The position numbers and the translations under genes are program-made. A DNA stretch of 64,000 nt from Nemania diffusa (taxonomy: Eukaryota; Ascomycota; Sordariomycetes; Xylariales; Xylariaceae). Shown here one piece after another: positions 1 through 12,508 of this stretch (the first letter of the stretch is position 1; each line of letters starts with the position of its first letter). The notes below the pieces were generated by a model that did not search any database, had not been told where the DNA came from, and worked only from the letters and a program-made list of their open reading frames with translations. The DNA lies in assembly GCA_038501195.1 (NCBI GenBank), contig JBBPUQ010000001.1, positions 2,108,001 to 2,172,000 of the forward strand, read 5' to 3'.

Positions 1-3000
1 AAATATTCCCATTACGTTCTCATATTCTAGATTAAATCCTCTAGCCAAAGACCCTACGTCGTCCTATGATTTGAGTTGGTCTCGGCAAAGGCTACAGTAT
101 AAGCTGCGCAGATTTGTATAGACAGTTCGTAACTAAACAAACCGTTCTTATTCTTCGAAATTGGCCTGCATAGTGTGAGGTTTTTAATCCAGTAGGGAAG
201 CTTCGATGGCCACGTAATTTTTCTATCTCTAGAGGAAGGATGGTTTGGATATTTCGGATTTGTTGGGGAAGTTGTCTAACGTGTTGGCGGGAAACTTCAT
301 GGGAAACATGATGGCAAAGGTTCCAAGTTCTAGAAAATTTAGTAATAAGCAGTCAGAGCAAATCCCTGATGATAAGTAATGTATATAATTATGTCAACAA
401 AGCAACTTGGCCGGAATGTACCTCGAGGTGGTTTTACATACACGATAATTACCTCTTATATTCAAGTTGTGATTTACATCCAAAATGATACTATAGATAC
501 TATTAGTCTGATGAGTTACCAAGATGTATATCCTTTGTTTTTTTCTCTTAGTTTTTGAGCTTATAGATTCTAGGGAATATTTAGTCTGTAGAAGCCTAGA
601 GCAGGGGCCAGATAAATCAGGTGTATATCATACTGAGGCACCATCAAGGCTTAGGCTCTAATACGAATGGCGGAGGAGACGGGCGTCTGCAAAGGTGACT
701 TTACCGAGCCCTCTCTGCTACTAATAAGGCTCGGTATTCCGTTAGAGATGTTTGTGTCTCATGTGACGTAAAGAACCCCAAGAAGAAAAACATTGCAGTT
801 CTGCTGTAACACTGCTTTCCACCCAGTAAAACAACGCCTTAAAAATCGACAGCGGAAGCTTCGTGTTGAAGATTCTTGGCCGTTTGCGCATCGGCGCATA
901 TTCATGACGCACATTCGCCTCAGCTGCCGTAACAGACACTAACAATAAGAGCTTGAGGAGCTCATCCACGAGTGTGCTAACACAGCATGGAGAGAAGTTC
1001 CAGCTTGTGCCACGAGAGCTTAGACTAGTCCTGTCTTACCCCCTCTTCTCCAGACTTGATAAGCTGGCCTGACAAACCAAGCTACTGTCGAGATCAGGGG
1101 ATTGGTTCGAGGCGCACTCGTATTGTCCGTCGATAGTGCCTCGGCCAGACCGATGGGGGCCTGAGGCGGCTCTGATATATCGCATGCATGCGACGTGTGC
1201 ACGGCATCATGTAACGCGGTCGTGAAACGAATCTGCCAAAGAAAACACGCAGTTTATAATATAGGATACGTACGTTCGTTTAAGCAGAAGACTTCGAAAG
1301 CGAGGCGGGCGTAAACGATTGGAAGTCGACTTCCGCCCGATATGGTCTGATCACACGACTTGCCTGTCTGCCATAATGACATTTTTCTTGTTCGCCTCGT
1401 TCTTTCGAACGTCATTGGGGCGGTGTGGGGATATTCTGTCTGCTTTCCTGTACGTGTCGATATATCTCATGCGTGCATGTGTGGTGTGTACCCGGACGCC
1501 GCCGTATGTTAAGGTTACCAAACCATGCTGTAGAATTCGGGTAATACCTGGTCTCAGGTTGAACCATACCGGTATGTTGGTTATTGGCAGGGGCGCAAGA
1601 ATATATAGGTAGCATATTTAAGCCTCCTCTATAGTTTATATGACTCGTCACTTTCGCAATACGCATCCTCTAACCAGCCCGGTTTCGATAAGCCGACTTT
1701 AGCCTTTACCCATCCATAACTTTTGCATATAATCACTACCTACTCAGTGTGCTAGCCTTGCTTCTATGGCATTATAAGAAAAAGGAAAAACAGAAGCATG
1801 AAAACTCTGGACTATTTTTCTTCTGTCATCGACGGCCCTCAATATGCAAAAAAACACGAGAGCTCATACCTACAGCGAGGTACAAAGGGTAAATTAGAGG
1901 GGCCTCTCAGAATACAGATGCATGAGATCATACTGGACAGCGGCATAAGTGTTGTCGATACAGACAAATGAAAGCAAGCGTCATGGTTAGGCATCATCAC
2001 TTTTGGTGTGTCTATACCCTAGTCTTGTTTGCTTGTTTCATGCGTCGAGGACACTCAAAATGGCCATGTCGGTTTGGGGAGGATGTTGTGATTGGCGAGA
2101 CCGCTGAGGCGAATAATTCTGCCGTTGACCGCTACTTCCCCCTTAGGACTTTTGCAACGGTCTAAAGTTTAGGAATGTCGATGTCGTAGGATTGCCTATT
2201 AGAACATGCGGACAGACAAACAGACGATGAGCATAGCTCGCAGTTTAGGCCCTCACGGCTTCCTGCGTTGGGGTAACACGCGGAGGTCGTTGGGAAAAAA
2301 AACCCGAAAACTGGGACGCCTGTGAGAGGTGCATCTACAGCAAAACCAATAGTTTTACACAAGAAGCCGGGGGACAAGATGATGTTACTAGGGACATGAA
2401 AGGTTGGGGCCTCATCTGCCGAGAAGATTGAGGAGTCCATAGTTTGACCGTCGGTCAGCCGCATATGCATTGTACTGAGGTAGAAGACATGAATACTCCA
2501 TGTAACTTGGCGACAGCGACCAAACTTGGCTGCTGGCTCGGAGAACAGGCGATATAATTAATTTGAGTTTGCTTGATATCTGTATCGATGCTAAAGTAAG
2601 ACTGATCTCTTTCTCTATTCTAACGTAACTAGTGGCGTACCTTAGCTGATCGAGCTGTTATCATATTGAGAGTATGCAGTAGACTAGGAGGAGTTCGTGG
2701 AGGGGATCTCGAAATTGCGGGGTGTGGTCGATAGGCAAGGTGTGAAGGACGAGCAACAGCACGGGCCTAGCCGAGTCTTATGCTGGCAGCATAGAGCTTG
2801 AGGTTGTCAGGGTTCACTAAGCTTGTCTGACCCTCCTCTAATCATTGTTTGTTCTATTCGCTAATGAGTTGATTGGCGACATATGAACGCATAGGTTATT
2901 CTCGGTCATTATCGGAATAGTAAATTCATAAAAGGTTTGGCATTGCGTGTTGTGTGACTGAATCGCGACTTGGCTTGACCGCAGATTATCAGCACGTACA

Positions 3001-3943
3001 TTGCAGTCTTCCTCGCCTATGTCATCCACAGTATAACATCGTGAGGATGATGAGGTCTGCTGCAGAGGGCATTAGGTTGGAGGTCATCCACCTAGCCCCT
3101 GTTCTATCTAACAACCAATGGAAAAGGGGTACCAAACAATCTTTCCTGATATGATCAGCTGCGAAATGCATTTTTGATTGCACGACCTGTAGCATTGGAG
3201 GTGTTGTGAATAGAAGACCTATTCGGACTACGATGAGGTCGCAGCGGCCGCGACTATAAAGAGGCGACTTTGGCATGTCCTTGATGTCTATACGACACAT
3301 AGTTCACCCTTAAGTCATCTCGATAGGTTATTTAAGTGTGCCTTTTATTTTCTTTCCTTCCGCAAATCACCTTTTGTGACGATTTGTCTTTCTGACAGGA
3401 CTCCTCTAAAGCTTACGCTTAGACGACATGCCTCACAGCGTGCCCAAGGATAATCGGCCAGCTAAAAGGTATGTGGTTAGTTACAGCTTTTCTTCAAGCC
3501 GCTCTCTAATTTAAACAGTAGCGAACCCATTGAAACGCCCCTCAGGTCTAAAATCGGACTCTCGAATGGTGTCATGTTGGAGCGATGGGTCAAAGAAACG
3601 TCACGCAACAACCTTCCCATCACTGACGTGATGCAACAGGGATTTTCTGCGTAAGCGCATCTTCGAAACATTGATGGTTTCTAGAGCTAATCATGGTTAA
3701 CAGAGCGGCTAGAAAGTAACAATCGTCTGGCTAGCTTGAGTTTATTCATATGGTCCCATTTGGGCAAGAGGCTTGTAGTTCGTGGAGGTCTTGCAGTCCG
3801 GTGTTCCCAACAGCACCGTGTAGTGATACGAGTACAAATTCCTGGACGACAGCGTGCAAGACCAGCCGCTCTAGTCTATGATCTGCAGCGTGTGGTAAAG
3901 TGGAGGTACACGAGATCCTGCAGGAATCCTTGATAAGGTAGTC
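1..3943. other. intergenic, no recognisable gene
   Basis: I see no ORF with recognisable motifs or credible exon structure on either strand. Short ORFs of about 60-100 codons overlap one another on opposite strands and have no family resemblance. Base composition is moderate, unlike the A+T block near 23-26 kb, so this is not a saturated RIP region. No tRNA or 5S rRNA was recognised by eye. Confidence 0.6.
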
Positions 3944-5379
3944 TTATACAGAATCACTATTTAGTGATGTAGCACCACTCTGTGGCACAGTTCCTGCTGC
4001 ATGAAAACCGTCGAGAGTAATAGTTATAGCCCCGGCTTGCACAAGCTTTTCTGTGTTAGTTGCTGTACCAAATGATTTTTTGCAAATGTCCCTTTACTTA
4101 CCGAGCGAGAGAGATCGTCAATGAGATCGTGGACATCTTCAATACCAATACAGAGTCTTATAAGGTCCTCAGGAAACTGCCGCTCCTTCCTGGTCTTGGC
4201 ATCGATGCTGGCATGGCTCATGCGGCAAGGCATGCTGATTAAGCTGTTGACACATCCGAAACTGACACTGATCCCATACAACTTAGCGGCCTCAACAATT
4301 CTCTCCGACACGGCTATATCACCGGTCTCGAAAGACAGAACAGCTCCCGCACCCCTCGCCATAGACCAGTGAAGATCATACTGAGGATGCGACTTGAGGC
4401 CGGGATAGCGGACACGGAAGCCATGTGACTCGAGGAACTCGGCGATCATCTGGGCGTTTGCCTGCTGCTTTTCCATACGAATGGCTAGTGTCTTGACGCC
4501 TCTCATGAGGAGAAACGAGTCATTAGGGGAAAGACCACAGCCTGTCGAATTGATGGTGAAATACATCTTATCACCAATGGCAGGGTCGTTACAAGCGATG
4601 ATTCCAGCCATAATATCATGGTGTCCTGACAGATACTTGGTACCAGACTCATAGACAATATCTGCGCCCATCTCTAGAGGATTGAAAAGCATGGGCGAAA
4701 GCATAGTGTTGTCCACCACGACGAGGGCCTTTGGGTTAGCCTCGTGGATGAATTTGGCAATGGTAGGCACGTCGATGATCTTGATTAGGGGGTTGGTCGG
4801 GGTCTCAAGGAGCACCATGGCGGTTTTGTCTGAGACAACTTCTCGTACCCTTTCCAGCTCGGTGGTGTCTACATGGCGCACGATAATACCCTGGTTGGAT
4901 GACAAGTAGGTAAGAAGCCGGTTAGTCCCGCCATAAAGATCATCGCCAGTGATCACCTCATCTCCGGGACGGAGGAGCCTCGTGATGACGTCTAGAGCGC
5001 CCATGCCAGATCCAACAGCCAGGGCGCGAGTCGCATTCATAATCTTGGCCATGTGGCGTTCTAGATGGGTTCGAGTGGGATTGCCGGACCGTGTGTAGTC
5101 ATATTCATTCCCGCCTGCAGCGGAGGTTTGCTTGAACGTGGCAGACTGGTAGATAGGAATGCTGGAGGCGCCATATTGATCCTTAGAATCAGTGTAGACA
5201 AGCTCGGTGGCTAAGGCATACCGGCGCCGTCCGGCCGAAGGACTCGAGGGCGCGGGGGAAGGAGGTAGATTGTGGCCGTCGAGATCTACTTTGGCAAAGG
5301 CCTTGTTGACGGCTTTCGTAGCATCATCGCCACTCGACGAGGACCCGTTGTTATTGTTGTTTGGAGGTGAGGAAGACAT
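3944..5379 (-). CDS. cystathionine beta-lyase (PLP-dependent)
   Basis: Predicted to cleave cystathionine to homocysteine, pyruvate and ammonia in methionine biosynthesis by transsulfuration (fungal Str3/met-2/metG type). The first exon encodes a low-complexity Asn/Ser-rich leader of about 50 residues, then a complete Cys/Met-metabolism PLP fold. It has an SGMGALD turn near residue 124, DLYGGT near 147, and the PLP lysine K248 in SGTKYLSGHH, the beta-lyase form of the motif. The start is the ATG at 5379. Running on in the first frame gives an odd C-terminus. Removing a 47-nt intron (4097..4051, donor GTAAAG, branch CTAAC) restores a tail containing LVQAGAITITLDG and a stop at 3944, giving 462 aa. 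A stronger-looking donor GTAAGT at 4101 would give a short divergent tail. The reaction assignment rests on family resemblance; cystathionine gamma-lyase is less likely. Confidence 0.9.
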
Positions 5380-8160
5380 GGTAGGTAGCTAAGGTATGAT
5401 TGATGGATGGCGGGGTTGCGTGACAGCGCAGGGCTTAAACTTAGTTGGTTGGACAGCTAAATAGGTGAAAGTCAATCGCGGCGAGGGCGAGACGGTCACC
5501 GTCCAGTCAGAACCTTGGTAAGTACTGTAGGTATGTAGGTAATGCACCAAGGTTAGTTGGATGGACGGATGGCCGGATGGAGGGGGTTTGAAGGAGTGAA
5601 ATGATTGGAGTCAATTGGGCCAATATGTGAATTTGACCTCAATAAATGTTAGATGTTGTTGTAACAATTTTCCTCCACGTATTCCACCGATACCTTTAAC
5701 GAGTCAGCTTATAAGGTAGGTCATACAGCACCGTACCTACCTATGGGAGATCGTCCCTGACTGGATGCGTTCCGGTTATCGGGGCCCAGAAGAGAAGTCT
5801 GGGGAATAATCACACTACCACAGAGCACCTACGTAGGTACCTGTACCACTCACCAGAAGGCCAACACATGTATCGCATGTCTACCTGCCTCGATGTCGTG
5901 ATTATAGTTGGGGCAATCAGCATACATACTCTGTAGAGTTGTATTGCATATGGCGTCAGAGACAGTGACAACACTTTCTCCCTAGAACCTCCCGTTGTCG
6001 GGTACTTTTCGGTCTATAAGTCGGTATAATTACCCAGACGAGTAGGCACATTTGTATTTATACATAATCCCTACCTAGACACGGCAGTCGGTGAGACAAG
6101 AACTCATAGTGCACGCATTTGCCGTGCTTGTTCATGTGGGGTACCCAATCACGTCATCCTGCTAACAGGTAGGTCGACCTATTATATGCATTACCGCACA
6201 GCCAATTACTGCGTATAGGTAGCCTGCGCGGAAGTTTGCGCCCTACTGAAGACATCCTATCAATGATAAGAAACTCGGTGAGCAAGCACAAAGCTATAAC
6301 TATCGCGTCGGAAAAATGATATATTGAAGGCTTATGAATATAGAGCGCAGTATAGCTCTCAAGCATAGCTTGGATATAAGGCAGAGGCGGATGCTAACTG
6401 AATAGTGGCCGATTTCCACGCGCGCGGCGCTAGGCGGCCTCCTTTTTGGAGAATAGACCTACATATCTTTTCCGAGTATAAACTTGACCGTACTACTACT
6501 TATACCTAACTGGTGTTGGCAATTTTCTACCTGGGCATCCTCTTCGGTCGTCGGCGTAAAGTAAGGAAGCGCAGGAGTCTCACCTGGACTCCCCATCACC
6601 TAGCCCCTCTGGGTCCCGGGAAGAGGTGCAGTGTCTTGCCCCAACCAGCTGCGCGGGAAGCCAGACTCCACCAGACTGGCGAGGCTGTGGTCTTCGACCA
6701 TTTGATGGGACGAGTCCCAGTACGAATATTTATCACTGGGCTCTCTTCTCAACACTTATGCCTAGGGACGAGCTAAGAGTTAAAGGTTGACTATCTCCGG
6801 TGTGAGCCCTCGGTGGCTAGGAATTGTCGCCCCGGGGATTCGGCCGCCCAACAACGAGTCTGGTCTGGATACGTTATCATAACATTTGCAAGCACCCTAC
6901 CGTCCCTGATAATCTGCGACTTCTAGGGTTTCGCGGTTGATCGGAAAGCGTTCGAACAATCGTAGGCATGCAAGCTGAAATGCGCAAAAATTGAGGGTCT
7001 TGCAGGAAAAGGTCTAAAACTACGCATTCTAGTCTCTAACAGGGGCTAACCGCTTTATATGTACGGCTTTGACGTTTCTCAAGGCCTTCAAGATTCCGTG
7101 GTATGTAACGTACACATTAAGAGTTAATCTTAGCATATGGAACTTAAGTACTGGCCTATTTCTACTCAAAATAACGACTTATAACGAATATGTACCAGAC
7201 ATAATTGTGGGACGCATGTTCATGTGAACCCCGTTGATGGGTTTACGACGAAACCGGTCAAGCAGATTGCTCGGTTCTTGATCCAGTGCCAGCAGTCAAC
7301 GGTTACTTTCCCGGATTTTGTAGTTTACCGGTATCGCCTCTTCATTCCGTAGCCTCTAACGCGACACTCGAGCATATAGTTGGCACGATGATGCCCGGAG
7401 GTGAGGATCGGTAACGCATTAAACCTGCGGATGGGAAATATGTTGCTTAGCACTTAAGCCTTCACGAAGGGCGATTAGTTTCTATGTTAGTGGTACTCTG
7501 TTGAGCAGCGGTGCTGAAGCGGGTAGGAAGGCTCTGTGTTTCACGACGCAGAGGCAAGAGGGGGCGCCTCTATAGGATTGGCCTTCATGTGGTGAGAAAT
7601 GTTAGTACCCGACAAGGAGCCAGGGGAACCAGCATGTCCCAATCTATCATGAGCAACCTCTCACCGGTAGCGATATTAAAAAGCATGCAAGCACTTAGCT
7701 TTGGATTTTCGGTAGCTATACGTAGTATATGCAAAAGTGGGCTCTGCTTAGGCTAAAAGCAGTATACCTAAGGTGTGAGTCTGAGTCTACCTAGGTATTC
7801 AGACTCAGAGTGGAATAGTCTATCTGATAAGTACTGGGTGTGCGTATTAGTATTGAGATACATCTGCGTCGCCTAAATTAGGCAATGAGCTTCAAGTTAG
7901 ACCTAATACCGTCCAAGATAGAAAGATATGTGATATCTCCCAGACTCTGCAAACATATACATAAGACGGACACAGACGGGACATATGCATTCCGATATCC
8001 TTACACCACTGGTGGCTCGTCTATTGTTGATAGTCGTCCCTGTTTTCGTGTATTGCACACGAAAAAGAGGAACATAAAGAGACGGGTTCCCAACACCAGA
8101 GCCCCTGTAACGCCGTTGTCCGAGAAAGCCCAATATTCTATGCTACAGAAAATCAGAAAA
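5380..8160. other. intergenic, about 2.8 kb without a clear gene
   Basis: The first few hundred bases are the upstream region of the cystathionine beta-lyase gene and contain copies of a TACCTA/TAGGTA motif (for example 5735-5745 and 5830-5840). The rest carries only short ORFs that resemble no family. A short inverted pair GAGTCTGA/TCAGACTC flanks a CTACCTAGGTA motif near 7776-7808. Confidence 0.55.
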
Positions 8161-9585
8161 TCATGCCGAGTGCTCCGTTGCTCTTACGCCGGATGTCGAT
8201 GAATCTGCCGTAACCTCTTCGTCCTCGACATCTTCATACTCGTCACTTGATGATTTGGCTCGTGAATGGTTGTCCATTAATAGCTGTCCACCTCCTTTTC
8301 GCCCAAAGAAATCTTCTGTTCGCATGCCCCTGACTTTCGTTGGATCGATACTGGATAGGGAGCTACCGGCTGCCTGGTGCCCACGAATATACTCGCGAAC
8401 CGGTGCCATAGCAGCATCACGGCAGGCTTCTTTGATGTCGCTACCTGACATACCAGCTGTGATTCTCGCAATATATTCTATATTAAAATGGTTGGGCTCC
8501 GTCTTGGTGTCCTTTAGTAGCAGTTGTAGAATTCGAAGCCTCTGGGTTTTGTCGGGTAATGACACGGGAAATTTCTTGGGCATTCGGCGTAGGATCGCTT
8601 CGTCGATGTCGTGGATTCGATTGGTTGCGCCAAGGACAACGATACGAGCAGGGACCCCGCGTGTATTTGCCGACGTCAGGCCATCCCACAGCGTCATAAA
8701 CCTGGTTGCAATCAGTAATAATTTCGAGGAAAAGAATAGAAGCAACCTACTCGGCTTTGACCATGCCACTGGCCTCGTGCTCGCCGCTTCTCCTCGTCCC
8801 TAGGACGGCGTCTATCTCGTCTATGAAAATGATTGTAGGTTGCAATTTGCGAGCCAGCGAAAAGACGGCGCGGACAAGTTTGTTCGAGTCTCCGTACCAC
8901 TTCTCTGTCAGTGTCGAAATGTGTAGGTTGATGAATGATGCACCGCTTTCATGTGCCACAGCCTTGGCCAACATAGTCTTGCCGCAGCCGGGGGGGCCGT
9001 ATAAGAGAACACCTGAAGGTGCTGACAACAGAGGTGCAGCGTGCGAGTAGAGATGCGGCATGGTCAACGGATAAATAACGGATTCCTTAACCTCCTCTAT
9101 TATATCTTCCAAACCGCCGATATCTTCCAGGGACGTTAGTTACTAGGAACACCAACGCATACGGGCGGGCGGGATCTCACCGTCAAACCCAACAGGTATG
9201 TCTTCAGGCGCAACGACTTCCAGAGCAACCATGTTTTCGTATTCGTTCAGGGCTAAGTCTTCCACCCGAGGTCCTTTACGGTCGCCATTTATAGATTCGT
9301 CACCATCGGCTCCATCACTTCCTGGGGCTTTCCGTATCCGGGAGAGGTTTGCTTTCGCCTTGATACGGGCTTGCTCGTGCTTCTCTTTGTCGGGATCGGC
9401 AAGGGTTCCTTGGAGAGTCGATAAGGCATTCTTCGTCAAATACCATGCCGCCCCGGCCTGCACATCGTGTTGATAGGTTAGCAACAGGGGGCTCAAGTTA
9501 CACCTAGGAAGATATATCATACCGTCCCTAATAATAGAAGAACATCCCATATATAATCGGCGCCATTTCTTCTACGATCGACCAT
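8161..9585 (-). CDS. MSP1: Msp1/ATAD1-family AAA ATPase
   Basis: Msp1 is a mitochondrial outer-membrane and peroxisomal AAA+ ATPase that extracts mislocalised tail-anchored proteins. Four exons join cleanly: 9585-9523, 9457-9181, 9123-8751 and 8701-8161, total 417 aa. The first intron splits the N-terminal membrane segment. The joined segment reads DVLLLLGT then AGAAWYL, followed by a basic linker, as expected for the family. The AAA domain shows Walker A GPPGCGKT, the pore-loop region EKWYGDSNK, Walker B IIFIDEID and the sensor motif GATNR, then the small subdomain. Start ATG 9585 leaves a short N-terminus before the membrane helix, normal for Msp1. An acidic Ser/Asp/Glu tail closes the protein. 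Family assignment is firm; function here is inferred from family. Confidence 0.92.
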
Positions 9586-10291
9586 TGCGAAGATCTTACG
9601 AAGCCAGCTGAGAAGCATCTGTGGCTTCTCAATTGACCCGAAGGGTGGAGGCGGAGTAAGACAATCAATTCGATGTCGAATGATGCAGTAATAGTCATGC
9701 AAAAAGAAAAAAGGAACTGCACCTACATATATATGTACCTAAAGTTGCAGCTTAACATTCAGGTCTCGAAGCTTGGAACACCGCCACAGGTAGGCCGGCC
9801 TGATGCGCCGAGGTGACAGGCGTTATGTTTACGTACATATGCCATATGCACATACTGCGTAGAAGACGCCTCACTGCGGTTAGGTACCTAGTCTAGGTAT
9901 AGAATCGGTAGCTACCGTCATAGGTCCAATTTAGGGTGGGGCACATCAACCCCACCAACTTTGTTTACGTACTTATTATCTGGATGCGCGACTGGGCGCG
10001 ACAAAAGATTCGCAAAGCGACACAATTTCACGCCTTTCAATTGACCTGTGTTTTATTACCAATACCTATCAGTAAGGAGCACACCAAAGGCGTCGCCAGG
10101 CTCCTTGCTAGAAATATATCTGGCCTATCAAATTCATTCTCAGTCAACGCGCTATCAATTATTATTCAGTGCACAAGCCGGCTTATACCACCGCCAGTCC
10201 ATCGCTATTAAGGAAGATTTTTTGACACTGGTCAGCTCAATTGGCTTGGGCACCGATTCAGACATATATATTCCGGGAGTTAGTAAACGCC
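9586..10291. other. divergent promoter region between Msp1 and Csm1/Pcs1 genes
   Basis: This 706-bp stretch separates two divergent genes and should hold both promoters. It contains TAGGTACCTAGTCTAGGTA near 9882-9899 and a small hairpin with GGTGGGG (9935-9941) and CCCCACC (9950-9956). No ORF here is convincing. Confidence 0.5.
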
Positions 10292-11756
10292 ATGCCTCCT
10301 GCGAAGAAGACTCGCGCCGTCGCGACAGGCCGGGTCACGAAGTCAACTCGAGCGAAGCAAGCACCCGCACGTGATGCTCTGATTGAAAAGACTGGGAACG
10401 TCCAAGAAGGGAACACACGAGGCAGACGATCTAAAAGGCCTATTAGCAATGAAACCGATGCACTAGAAGACCCGGATGTCGAAGACAAGCCTAGGGCTGT
10501 GAAGGGTCGACCTAAGGCTAAGGTTCAGAGGATCGCCGAGCTCGAAGACGAGGACGAACTATCGCAAATACAACTAGAAACAACAGCGCCTGAACCAGTT
10601 AGGAGAGGGCGCAAACCGAAAATAAATGTCGAGACCGAGATTCCCGAGACGCAACAGCCAGAAATGGAGATCCCCGAGACTCAACAGGTTGATGTGGAAG
10701 ATATGAACATAGAGGAAGACGAACAAATAGAAGAACTACCAACATATCACCGGCCAGGGCCATCCTCTGTTCAACGGCCCCAGTCCCGATCATTATTTAG
10801 CGCAAGTCGAAGGCAAGTCTCGGCCTCCGACTCCGAGTCGAATGACCCGGCCTTAAGGAGGCGCATTGGGGAGCTCACTCTAAAATACGAGAGCCTAGAA
10901 GCAAAATACCGGGATCTCCGGGACATTGGCGTACAAGAGGCAGAGCGAAATTTTGATCGGTTTAAGAAGCAAAGCGAAGAACGGGCCAACAGTAATATTA
11001 TTCCTAGCATACCTAACATACGTCAGATGGATGAAGCGCTAACATTTATTAGCCGATAAGCAGCTTATTGCTACCCTTAAGGCACAGTTGGCGAGTGAGA
11101 CAGCGATAGCCAAAGACGCCGAGCACCTTCGAAAGCAGCTTGAAGACAGTCAGAAGACGATTGAAGAACTACAAGGGAAGCTCAATGGAGCACAAAGCTC
11201 TTTGGCAGAGGCGAAGACGGAAATCAAGACATTATCGACCAAACTTACTGCCGCCCGATCAGCCGAGACGGCCAACGTGAAGGTTCCTGGCAGTGCTATG
11301 AAAAGTAGCCACGCAAATAACCGCCACGTGGCAAATGCCGCCGAGGCTGCTGCTCAATTGGCTCACAAGAAGGAGAACCTTTATGGAGACCTAACGGGCT
11401 TGCTCGTTTGCGGCGTCAAGCGCGAAAACGAGGAAGAAGTATTCGACTGTGTCCAGACTGGCAGAAACGGAAGTGAGTTCACGCTTGGAAAAACACCTAT
11501 GACTAGATAGCTAAGCGAGACTGGGGCTAATTGTTTTGCAGCTCTCCATTTCAAATTGTCAATCGCGATCGACGGGTCGTCAAATAAGTTTGAAGAGGCA
11601 CAGTTCATGTACATGCCTCAACTCGATGCAGCCCGGGACAAAGAACTGATAGACACGCTACCGGATTATCTTACAGAGGAGATCACCTTCCCGCGGCTGC
11701 ATGCTGCCAAGTTTTATGCAAGGGTGGTGAAAGCGTTGACCGAACGTGTGGATTAG
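10292..11756 (+). CDS. PCS1: monopolin complex subunit Csm1/Pcs1
   Basis: Csm1/Pcs1 is the kinetochore or rDNA-associated monopolin subunit that helps prevent merotelic attachment. The start ATG 10292 opens a basic, disordered N-terminus (MPPAKKTRA), then acidic segments with two IPETQQ motifs. A coiled coil follows, including GELTLKYESLEAKYRDLR. The C-terminal globular domain begins near LTGLLVCGVKRENEEEVFDC and ends with LPDYLTEEITFPR and the last helix, typical of fungal Csm1. Three exons: 10292-10991, 11053-11472 and 11542-11756, total 444 aa. The introns (61 and 69 nt) have GTAATA and GTGAGT donors, and reading across them restores TLHFKL in the globular domain. Identification rests on the coiled-coil plus C-terminal domain pattern. 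Confidence 0.88.
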
Positions 11757-12508
11757 CAGAAGTTAGCCTCGTGGGGGAGTAGAAGTGGAAAAGCCTAGGT
11801 AGTTGAGCCATAAGGATCGTGAGTGCTCAAGGCGCTTGAAGCCGGACAGCCAGTGTGGTTAAAATGTTTTGTGATACCCATCAGGTTCTGAACTACGGCG
11901 TTGGAAGGGCTTTGACGTATAGAGACATTTATGTCTCATAATGAAATACTTTCCTAAGTGCCTACCTACTACCCTAGGTAGGTAGGCACACCGCATTTTA
12001 TCGGCATTGAAAATACATAATCAAGGTGACAAGATTTATGTAAGTCTGGTTACTCGGATGAGTCTTCATTTATTACCAGGTACCAGGAACCTTAAGAGGT
12101 ACTCGGACAGGGGTGTGTTCGGCAGACTGTAGAGCCTAGCCCCGAATAAGCCTAGCCTGGGAAACTGGACACAGTTGGGCTACCTAGGTCCGCCACCTTG
12201 ATGGCCAGCGACACGGACATTATGCGTATATCATCACACCGAGAGCCCGTCGATGTAACATTATTTTATTTTCGTTTTCACGAACACAAAAGTCTTACAT
12301 AGCTAGGTAATTGTCAGCGGCAGTTACCCATGGCTATTGCGGCTGTCTGTGTAGACCTGCAAACACTCCCATTAGACGCTCCTTAGGTTGGCTATCCATG
12401 GATTCTATGTCACCGTCTTGCTTTTACAGCATCAATCGAAGGACCCCAATAACGTGAGCTGCGAGCGTTGATTGCCCACTCCGAAAACAGTCATTACAAA
12501 ACATCATC
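11757..12508. other. intergenic between Csm1/Pcs1 and MCD4
   Basis: A 752-bp gap between two co-directional genes, presumably the 3' region of the first and the promoter of the second. It contains the long palindrome at 11958-11989 described separately. No coding signal was found. Confidence 0.5.
11958..11989. repeat. 12-bp-arm palindrome with TAGGTAGG core
   Basis: GTGCCTACCTAC (11958-11969) is followed, after an 8-nt loop, by its exact reverse complement GTAGGTAGGCAC (11978-11989). The motif belongs to the CCTAGGTA-like sequences scattered through intergenic DNA of this window. It could be a regulatory palindrome, a transcript-end hairpin or the remnant of a small repeat. Confidence 0.8.

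Noticed and set aside
6513..6776. 87-codon open frame with Arg/Pro-rich protein
   Set aside because: No motif, no splice support and lacks an ATG start; it looks like chance G+C-rich sequence.
8255..8803. 182-codon plus-strand frame opposite MSP1
   Set aside because: Antisense shadow of the AAA domain; the minus strand carries Walker and sensor motifs.
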